NCBI GenBank assembly: GCA_002293665.1
Contig: DBDQ01000135.1
Span: forward strand, 1 to 19,412
DNA: 19,412 nt
Direction: 5' to 3'
From: Alistipes sp. UBA928
GTDB lineage: Bacteria > Bacteroidota > Bacteroidia > Bacteroidales > Rikenellaceae
Made by a program: the position numbers and the translations under genes. Shown here one piece after another: positions 1-5,793 of this stretch; the first letter of the stretch is position 1; each line of letters starts with the position of its first letter. A model generated the notes under the pieces. That model saw nothing but the letters and a program-made list of their open reading frames with translations, had not been told where the DNA came from and made no database searches.

Positions 1-387
1 GTGTTCGGGATGCACCCGATCAACCTCAGCATCGCCGTGTGGGTGGGTTTCATCGCCCTGTTCGGCATCGCCACCGACGACGGCGTGCTGATGGGCACCT
101 ACATTCACCAAACATTTTTGGAACGGCGGCCCGGCACGCGGGAAGAGATTCGCGAGGCGGTCGTTCACGCGGGACTGAAACGTGTGCGCCCGGCGGCCAT
201 GACCACCGCCACCACCCTGATCGCCCTGCTGCCGGTGTTGACCTCGACCGGCAAAGGGGCCGACATCATGGTGCCGATGGCGATTCCCACGTTCGGCGGA
301 ATACTGATCCAGTCGATGACCATGTTCGTGGTGCCGGTGTTACAGTGCTGGTGGCGCGAGGGCGCGATTAAAAAGCAAAATAGATGA
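1..387 (+). CDS. Heavy-metal efflux RND transporter, C-terminal fragment (CusA/CzcA-like)
   Basis: This is the last roughly 128 residues of an inner-membrane RND pump; the 5' part lies outside the window, so the GTG at base 1 is not a real start. Two hydrophobic stretches are visible, one containing GIATDDGVLMGTYIH and one MVPMAIPTFGGILIQSMTMF. They match the last transmembrane helices of HME-RND proteins, with the loop RVRPAAMTTATT between them. In this family the protein uses proton flow to drive Cu(I)/Ag(I) or divalent metals through an adaptor and an outer-membrane channel. Both partners follow directly: the stop codon overlaps the next ATG (ATGA, 384-387), implying one transcript and translational coupling. 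Copper or silver is favoured only because of the Met-rich partner and the adaptor type; the metal-binding residues of the pump are not visible. Confidence 0.9.
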   Translation: MFGMHPINLSIAVWVGFIALFGIATDDGVLMGTYIHQTFLERRPGTREEIREAVVHAGLKRVRPAAMTTATTLIALLPVLTSTGKGADIMVPMAIPTFGGILIQSMTMFVVPVLQCWWREGAIKKQNR

Positions 388-1619
388 AGAACATGTTGAT
401 TATAACCCTGCTGACGGTGTTGTCCGCCACGGGAGTATACGGGCAGACGGTGGACTCACTCTACTACTATGTGAGAATCGCCGACGAAAACAATCCGGGT
501 CTCCGGGCCGACTTCGCGACATACAAAGCCTCGGTGGAGAAAATCGGGCAGGCGGGCGCGTGGGACGATCCGACACTTAAGGCGGGGGCGTACCTCCGGC
601 CGATGGATGCTGTGGGAGGGCGACCGATTGCCCAAGTGGAGGTGATGCAGATGTTTCCGTGGCCCGGAACGCGCCGGGTCGCCCGCTCCGAAGCAAGGCA
701 TATGGCGGCAATGGAGTACGAGCAGTTTCGGGCCTCGCGCGACGAGGTGGCGCTGGAGGTCGAGACCGCGTGGTGGGAGCTGGTTTCGCTCCACGAGCAA
801 GCCTCCCTCGTGCGGAAAAACCACGTTCTGACCGAGACACTTAAAAGCCTCGTCGCATCGCGCTTGGCGTCGGGGAGGGGAAGTCTGGCCGACGCGTTGC
901 GCATCGAGACGACACTCGCCGAAATCGAGGTGACGGAAGCGGAAATCGTCTCGCGCCTCACCACCGTCCGCGCCCGTTTCAACGCCCTGCTGGGACGCGA
1001 CGCCGACTCGCCGCTGGTCGTTCCCGACTCGGTGCGACAGGTGGAGGCGCCCGGTGCAGAGTTCGACGCCGATCAAAATCCGATGGTGGCGATGATCCGC
1101 TCCGAAGCCGAAGCCGCCGATGTGCGCGAAAAAATGGAACGAAAGATGGGCCTGCCGATGATCGGCCTCGGGATACAGTGGATGATCAACGCCCGGACGC
1201 CGAACGAGATGCTGGCGATGGGGGCAATGAACGGACGCGACATGGTGATGCCGATGGTGTCGGTGTCGCTGCCCGTGTGGCGGGGGAAATACAGGGCGCG
1301 AGTGGCCGAAAGCCGTTTGGCGCGCGAGGCCGTCGGGGCTCGCATGATCGATGCCCAAAACACCCTGTGGGCCGATCTCATTGCCGCGCGCGAAGAACTG
1401 GCGGTGGCCCAGCGGCGGATGGAACTGGCCGAAAAACAAACCCGACTGGCCTCCGCGGCGCGCGAGATTGCCATGCGCGAATTCGGGGCCGGAGCTGGTT
1501 CGCTGGCCGATGTGCTGGAGATCGGGCGGCAGTTGTTCGACTACTCTCTCCGCCGCGCCGAGGCCGTGGCCGATTACAACACAACCGTGGCAAAAATTAA
1601 AAAAATCGTATCGCAATGA
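384..1619 (+). CDS. TolC-family outer-membrane channel of the metal efflux system (CusC-like)
   Basis: A 411-residue protein with an N-terminal signal peptide (roughly residues 1-20, ending VYGQ) and two repeats of long amphipathic helices, the architecture of TolC/CusC outer-membrane factors. Length is normal for the Bacteroidetes members. The segment around residues 265-295 is rich in methionine (NEMLAMGAMNGRDMVMPM) and is followed by VSLPVWR, the typical entry into the second repeat. Met-rich patches suit soft metals such as Cu(I) or Ag(I). It would form the exit duct for the RND pump encoded just upstream. The ATG at 384 is chosen because it gives a complete signal peptide and a 4-base overlap with the pump stop; its own stop overlaps the adaptor start in the same way. 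The family call is firm; the metal is inferred. Confidence 0.9.
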   Translation: MKNMLIITLLTVLSATGVYGQTVDSLYYYVRIADENNPGLRADFATYKASVEKIGQAGAWDDPTLKAGAYLRPMDAVGGRPIAQVEVMQMFPWPGTRRVARSEARHMAAMEYEQFRASRDEVALEVETAWWELVSLHEQASLVRKNHVLTETLKSLVASRLASGRGSLADALRIETTLAEIEVTEAEIVSRLTTVRARFNALLGRDADSPLVVPDSVRQVEAPGAEFDADQNPMVAMIRSEAEAADVREKMERKMGLPMIGLGIQWMINARTPNEMLAMGAMNGRDMVMPMVSVSLPVWRGKYRARVAESRLAREAVGARMIDAQNTLWADLIAAREELAVAQRRMELAEKQTRLASAAREIAMREFGAGAGSLADVLEIGRQLFDYSLRRAEAVADYNTTVAKIKKIVSQ

Positions 1620-3202
1620 AAAAATATATTTGGATAGTCATAGTCCTTGCCGTTGGTTTTTTGGCGGGTTGGTTGGTGTTCTCCGGCTCGTCCGACAGGC
1701 ATAGCCATGAGGCCGAACACACCCACGAAAAGAACACGGAGCAAATTTGGACTTGCTCGATGCACCCACAGATCAGAATGGACAAGCCGGGCAAATGTCC
1801 GCTGTGCGCGATGGATCTGATTCCGCTGAAAACGGGCGGCGACTCCGGCGGCGGCGATGAGGCCGTCGACCCGAACGCCATTCAAATGTCGGCTCAGGCG
1901 GTGGCATTGGCGAATATTCAAACGACGGCAATCAGTCGCGCCAACCCGGTCAAACAGATTAAACTTTACGGTACGATACAGACCGACGAGAGGCTGTCGC
2001 AGTCGCAGACCGCGCATGTGGGTGGACGCATCGAGAAACTGCTGGTCAATTTCACGGGAGAGAGGGTACGGGCAGGACAACCCATCGCCACCGTCTACTC
2101 CCCCGAATTGCTGAGCGCACAACAGGAATTGCTTGAAGCGCTCAAAATGGCCGAAACGCAACCTGCTCTTGTCGCCGCCGCGCGTGAAAAACTGCGCCTG
2201 TGGAAGTTCTCCGAAGAGCAAATCGCGCGCATGGAATCCTCCGGTGCAGCCTCCTCCACGGTCGACATCTCAGCCACGGTAAGCGGCATCGTCGTCGGCA
2301 AACGCGTCAATCAGGGCGATTACGTGAGCGCGGGAAGCGTGCTTTTCGACATCGCCGATCTGTCGCGCGTGTGGGCCATGTTCGACGCCTACGAGGCCGA
2401 TTTGCCCTTCCTAAAGGTTGGCGATCGTGTCGACTTTACCTTGCAAGCCGTGCCGGGAAAAACATTTTCGGGCCGCATTGCCTTTATCGATCCGATACTG
2501 AATCCGACTACCCGCACGGCAAAAGTCAGAGTCGAGACGGCCAATCCGGGAATGGAGCTGAAGCCCGAAATGTATGCCAATGCCACCGTCGACGCTTCGC
2601 TAAAGCAATTCGCGGACGAGATTGTCATTCCGCGCTCAGCGGTGCTGTGGACGGGTCGGCGCTCGATCGTCTATGTCCGGCAACCCGACGTCGAAACGCC
2701 CGCTTTTCTGCTCCGCGAGGTTGAACTCGGCCCGTCGCTGGGCGACTCTTATGTCGTGCTCTCGGGCGTGAACGAGGGTGACCAGATAGTCACTAACGGC
2801 GCCTTCACCATAGATGCAAGCGCGCAGCTCGAAGGCCGCCGCAGTATGATGAACGAGGAGGTGTCGCATCCCACCACGGGACACGAGGGACACAATATGT
2901 CGGGCGGATCCACGGGCACGAACCTGCCCGCTACCACGAGCGGACACGCGATGCTGGGCGTGCAGGGGCTTTGCGATATGTGCCGCACGCGCATCGAGAA
3001 AACCGCCCTGTCGGTAAACGGAGTGACTTCGGCGACTTGGGACAAAGCCACGGGGCAGTTGCACCTGAATTTCGATCCATCTCGCACATCGCTCGATGCA
3101 ATCGGCAAGGCCCTCGCCGCCGCCGGGCACGACAACACCCTGCATCGCGCTCCCGATGCGGTCTACAACGCCCTGCCCGGATGTTGCAAGTATCGAGGCT
3201 GA
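1616..3202 (+). CDS. RND efflux periplasmic adaptor (CusB-like) with two added metal-binding modules
   Basis: A 528-residue membrane-fusion protein that would link the RND pump to the outer-membrane channel. Residues 4-22 form a membrane anchor or signal. A His-rich stretch (HSHEAEHTHE) follows, then a small metal-binding module at about 45-70 with Cys47, His50, Cys61 and Cys64 (WTCSMHP...CPLCAMDL). Next come the adaptor core (barrel-sandwich hybrid, helical hairpin near SPELLSAQQELLEAL, beta-barrel) up to about residue 410, a Gly/Ser/Thr/His-rich linker, and a C-terminal heavy-metal-associated-like domain with Cys453 and Cys456 (GLCDMCRTRIEK) ending in GCCKY. The start at 1616 overlaps the previous stop by four bases. 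CusB-type adaptors are known to pass Cu/Ag to the pump; the extra C-terminal domain probably adds a chaperone-like site. The metal is inferred. Confidence 0.92.
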   Translation: MKKYIWIVIVLAVGFLAGWLVFSGSSDRHSHEAEHTHEKNTEQIWTCSMHPQIRMDKPGKCPLCAMDLIPLKTGGDSGGGDEAVDPNAIQMSAQAVALANIQTTAISRANPVKQIKLYGTIQTDERLSQSQTAHVGGRIEKLLVNFTGERVRAGQPIATVYSPELLSAQQELLEALKMAETQPALVAAAREKLRLWKFSEEQIARMESSGAASSTVDISATVSGIVVGKRVNQGDYVSAGSVLFDIADLSRVWAMFDAYEADLPFLKVGDRVDFTLQAVPGKTFSGRIAFIDPILNPTTRTAKVRVETANPGMELKPEMYANATVDASLKQFADEIVIPRSAVLWTGRRSIVYVRQPDVETPAFLLREVELGPSLGDSYVVLSGVNEGDQIVTNGAFTIDASAQLEGRRSMMNEEVSHPTTGHEGHNMSGGSTGTNLPATTSGHAMLGVQGLCDMCRTRIEKTALSVNGVTSATWDKATGQLHLNFDPSRTSLDAIGKALAAAGHDNTLHRAPDAVYNALPGCCKYRG

Positions 3203-3210
3203 TGATATCC

Positions 3211-3246
3211 GTTACAGGAGGGGCCGACCACATTTGTTCCTGTAAC
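3211..3246 (+). terminator. Short inverted repeat after the metal-efflux operon, possible weak terminator
   Basis: GTTACAGGA (3211-3219) pairs perfectly with TCCTGTAAC (3238-3246) across an 18-base loop, eight bases after the adaptor stop. There is no clear T-tract after the stem, so an intrinsic terminator is only one reading. It may equally be an RNA-stabilising 3' hairpin or a protein site. Confidence 0.3.
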
Positions 3247-3282
3247 ACGGGTTGTTTGAAATGGATGAAAACAAATTGAATC

Positions 3283-3450
3283 TAAGAGCTTGTTTGAAAA
3301 TTTTCACTCTCGCTCTTTTTGTCCCTTTTTTACCCCATTTTACACCTGGAGCTCGTTGCATAGGAACCACTATGCGCCTCGTTTCGGGTGTAAAATGGAA
3401 TAAAAATGACTTAAAAATAGCTTCGGTGAAAAATTCCAAACAAGCTCTAA
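3283..3450. repeat. 168-bp imperfect palindrome (hairpin or MITE-like element)
   Basis: Two 81-bp arms (3283-3363 and 3370-3450) surround a 6-base centre (3364-3369). Aligned as reverse complements without any gap, they agree at 59 of 81 positions by hand count. The most conserved blocks are the outer ends (AGAGCTTGTTTG / CAAACAAGCTCT), an inner block (CCATTTTACACC / GGGTGTAAAATGG), and the tip (GCATAG / CTATGC). The element lies exactly in a convergent intergenic gap. Conserved termini suggest a mobile miniature element or a dispersed palindromic repeat; no clear target-site duplication is seen. As RNA from either strand it would fold into one long hairpin and could also block read-through. 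Confidence 0.8.
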
Positions 3451-3584
3451 ACACTTTACATCTTACTTATCCATTACCCTTGTTCTCTTAAAGGTCTTTT
3501 TTTTCTGACTTATAGTCAGTATTTTATCTTCCGACTGCATCGAAGGTAGTGAAAGGTGAGCGCAATCGAAAATTCATTAAAAAA

Positions 3585-3905
3585 TTATCGCCGCCGGCGT
3601 TCCTGCTTTTCCGGCTTCTTGGGGAACCACCCTTTTTCAACACGCCGCTGCTGAGCAAAAAGTTCGTGAATGCTCCAAAGGCAAGTAAACCCCACCACAC
3701 CCAACATAGCACTCGCAACCACCCCGTGAACGACCACCGCCCCCGCCAGCGCCACGAGCCCCGCCACCAGAAAAGCCCACCAACAACGTACCCCGAAGTG
3801 ATATTCGCTCTTAATAACGATCGGATGAAAGACCCCAATAACAATAAAAGTCCCCAACCCTATCACCACCCCCAGGATGTTGTGTGTTCCCATGAAGTTC
3901 ATCAT
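3585..3905 (-). CDS. DUF4491 family small membrane protein
   Basis: A 106-residue protein with three predicted membrane helices (about residues 9-28, 41-60 and 63-82) and a basic C-terminal tail. The pattern GVFHPIVIKSEYHFG, then a Cys-Trp-Trp segment, then HELFAQQRRVEKGWFPKKP fits my memory of the DUF4491 family of Bacteroidetes, which are about 100 residues long and of unknown function. The start is ambiguous among ATG at 3905, 3902 (MNFMG) and 3890; family members usually begin close to the first helix. A TAnnTTTG -7 box about 40 bases upstream supports a separate transcript. A larger overlapping frame on the same strand (3524-3844) is a shadow. No role can be assigned. Confidence 0.82.
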   Translation of the reverse strand: MMNFMGTHNILGVVIGLGTFIVIGVFHPIVIKSEYHFGVRCWWAFLVAGLVALAGAVVVHGVVASAMLGVVGFTCLWSIHELFAQQRRVEKGWFPKKPEKQERRRR

Positions 3906-3946
3906 AACAAAATTCCCGTGTCTATTCCCCTATAATCTGCAACCAA

Positions 3947-3954
3947 CAAAGGTA
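3947..3954 (-). promoter_or_regulatory. Candidate -7 promoter box of the DUF4491 gene
   Basis: Read on the minus strand the sequence is TACCTTTG, a full match to the Bacteroidetes primary-sigma -7 consensus TAnnTTTG, about 42 bases before the ATG. No good TTTG -33 box is seen at the usual 19-21 base spacing, so the call rests on the -7 element and position. Confidence 0.5.
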
Positions 3955-4064
3955 AGAAAAAATAATGGAATCGACCCAATCATAAGGTTCGAGACGGTAA
4001 ATGGCAAAGTCGTACAATCCGCTTGCCGGCATCCTTCGGCTCCACGTACGGTTTAAGCAAAATA

Positions 4065-4093
4065 AAGGGCGGTGGATTATTTCCACCGCCCTT
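4065..4093 (-). terminator. Intrinsic terminator of the susC-susD operon
   Basis: A perfect 12-bp stem, AAGGGCGGTGGA (4065-4076) with TCCACCGCCCTT (4082-4093), closes a 5-base loop. On the minus strand it is followed by TATTTTGC. It starts 18 bases after the susD stop, so it ends that transcript and separates it from the DUF4491 gene downstream. Confidence 0.88.
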
Positions 4094-4110
4094 GGTTTGT
4101 TGCCTGAGAA

Positions 4111-5772
4111 TTAATATCCGGGATTTTGTTTAAGGTTAGAGTTGGTCGTGATCGCGTTATGTGGTATGGGGAACAGCACCCTGTACGGTTCGCTCGCGTC
4201 GTGGGAGAGCCACGATTTAGTGGTAAACGCGCCGAAACGGATCATGTCCTGCCGACGGCGTCCCTCCTGCGTGAACTCCCAGCCAAGCTCGTCAAGGAAA
4301 CGGCCGTATTTGATGTCGGCCCCCCCCTCGTGTGTAGTCTTCCCTTCGGCCCACACCGTTCCGTCGGCGTGTGTGTAGGTGTCGCGGCGACCGTAGTCGT
4401 AGGTGCTGCCACCCATCAGGTCGGCGTCTGACACGGCGGCCTTTTCGGGAGCAGAGCGGAAGTAGCGTTCGCGGATCGAGGTAACGATAGCGCCGAATCC
4501 CGGCTTTTCGGTACGCATCATCGACTCGGCTTTCATCATAAGCACGTCGGTGTAGCGCAGCATCGGGAAGTCGTTGCTGAGGATGTTGTTACCGCCCACC
4601 TCGTACTCGAATTTACCCCAGCGGAAACCGTCGTCGACGTCGGAGTAGCGGCTGTACGGAATGGCGTTGGTGTAGTTCACCTGGCCCGAGCCGTCGGAGC
4701 GCATCAAAGGTTCGGAACCGCCGAGGGTCGTGTACTGCGGGCCCTGAATAAAGTTCTCCTTGAGCCTCAGGTCGTCGGGATCGAACGATTCGATGAACTG
4801 CGGCATAGCGGCCGATCCGCCCCACGGACGGTGCGATAGTTGATAAGTTGCCTGGCTTTCGGGAGCGAGGGCCTGCATGTGCACGTCGAAAGTGTTCCAC
4901 TCCGTGAGGTAGGTATTGTCGATTGGGAGTGCAAAAATTATATCCTTCGAGTTTTCATTGTTGGTGCGGAAGGCGTCTTTCTGGTTCGCCTCCATGGCGT
5001 ACTCACCGCTCTCTTCGGCGAAAGCTATGATTTGGTTGCACACGTCTATACAGTCGTCGTATCTGTCCTCTCCGATCCACACCTCGGCGTTGAGATAGAT
5101 TTTGGCGAGGAAACCGAGGGCCACCCATTTATTCATGCGTCCGTAGTAGTTTCCGCGCGGGGTTTCCGACAGGTTGTCGATATTGTCAAGGATCGACTTT
5201 TCGACAAAATCGAACACCTCCTTGCGAGTCGACTGTGTCGGCAAACTGGTGTCCTTGAAGTCGGTCACGATGGGTACGTTGCCGAACAGGTCGAGCAACA
5301 GGTAGTAATACGACGCCCGGAGCACATTGAGCTCGGAGACAAGTGCGGTTTTTACCTCGCCCTCGAGCGGAATGCTGCCGTCTTCGATCTGGGAGATTAT
5401 CCGGTTGGTGGTGTTGATACCGGTGAAGGTGTCGTTCCACGCCGCTCTGGGGCCGTTATCCTGCACGGTCCAGGTGTGGAGGTGGAGGCGCTGGTAGAGT
5501 CCGCCGTCTTCCCAGCCGATACCGGCCCTGAAGGGGATGAGGTCGGAGTCGGCCGACAGTTGCTGCGAGCGGACTATGCCGTCGAACAGCAGCATCGTGC
5601 GCCGCCAGGGCACATAGGCGTTGCCGACGAGGAATCCGACCTCTTCCTCGGACTGAATGGAGAACTGGGAGCTCACGACCCGGTCGTAGCTGTCGTGCTT
5701 GAAGTCTGTACACGAAACGGTGGACAGCATCAGGCCGAGGGCCAATCCTGAAAGCAATATTTTCGTTTTCAT
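4111..5772 (-). CDS. SusD/RagB-family nutrient-binding outer-membrane lipoprotein
   Basis: A 553-residue surface lipoprotein. The N-terminus is a type II signal peptide with Cys21 as lipid-attachment residue (LSTVSC), followed by acidic and charged residues typical of surface-exposed Bacteroidetes lipoproteins. The helical TPR-like core is recognisable from the N-terminal segment SELNVLRASYYYLLLDLFGNVPIV, quoted here as LRASYYYLLLDLFGNVPIV, and from the C-terminal segments LRYTDVLMMKAE and GRRRQDMIRFG. The C-terminus FPIPHNAITTNSNLKQNPGY is the classic SusD ending (positions 4114-4173). SusD proteins lid the SusC channel and capture the ligand. The gene follows susC by 21 bases, is co-transcribed with it, and ends at a strong terminator. 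No ligand can be read from the sequence. Confidence 0.96.
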   Translation of the reverse strand: MKTKILLSGLALGLMLSTVSCTDFKHDSYDRVVSSQFSIQSEEEVGFLVGNAYVPWRRTMLLFDGIVRSQQLSADSDLIPFRAGIGWEDGGLYQRLHLHTWTVQDNGPRAAWNDTFTGINTTNRIISQIEDGSIPLEGEVKTALVSELNVLRASYYYLLLDLFGNVPIVTDFKDTSLPTQSTRKEVFDFVEKSILDNIDNLSETPRGNYYGRMNKWVALGFLAKIYLNAEVWIGEDRYDDCIDVCNQIIAFAEESGEYAMEANQKDAFRTNNENSKDIIFALPIDNTYLTEWNTFDVHMQALAPESQATYQLSHRPWGGSAAMPQFIESFDPDDLRLKENFIQGPQYTTLGGSEPLMRSDGSGQVNYTNAIPYSRYSDVDDGFRWGKFEYEVGGNNILSNDFPMLRYTDVLMMKAESMMRTEKPGFGAIVTSIRERYFRSAPEKAAVSDADLMGGSTYDYGRRDTYTHADGTVWAEGKTTHEGGADIKYGRFLDELGWEFTQEGRRRQDMIRFGAFTTKSWLSHDASEPYRVLFPIPHNAITTNSNLKQNPGY

Positions 5773-5793
5773 TATTATTCGTGATTAGTTAAG

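Larger units (their letters stand above)
3203..3584. other. Gene-free convergent intergenic region
   Basis: This 382-bp stretch separates the metal-efflux operon (plus) from the DUF4491 gene (minus), so both transcripts end into it. It contains a short inverted repeat just after the adaptor stop and the large palindrome listed separately. The rest (3451-3584) is AT-rich, with a small CTGACT-TAT-AGTCAG hairpin at 3505-3519 and no coding signal. The short open frames here mirror each other across the palindrome and are not credible genes. Confidence 0.7.

Noticed and set aside
3212..3491. Small open frames on both strands over the palindrome
   Set aside because: Their translations mirror each other because of the DNA symmetry; no start context or family supports them.
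3524..3844. Minus-strand frame overlapping the DUF4491 gene
   Set aside because: It has a Trp/Arg/Gly-rich unnatural composition and overlaps a recognisable family protein in another frame.
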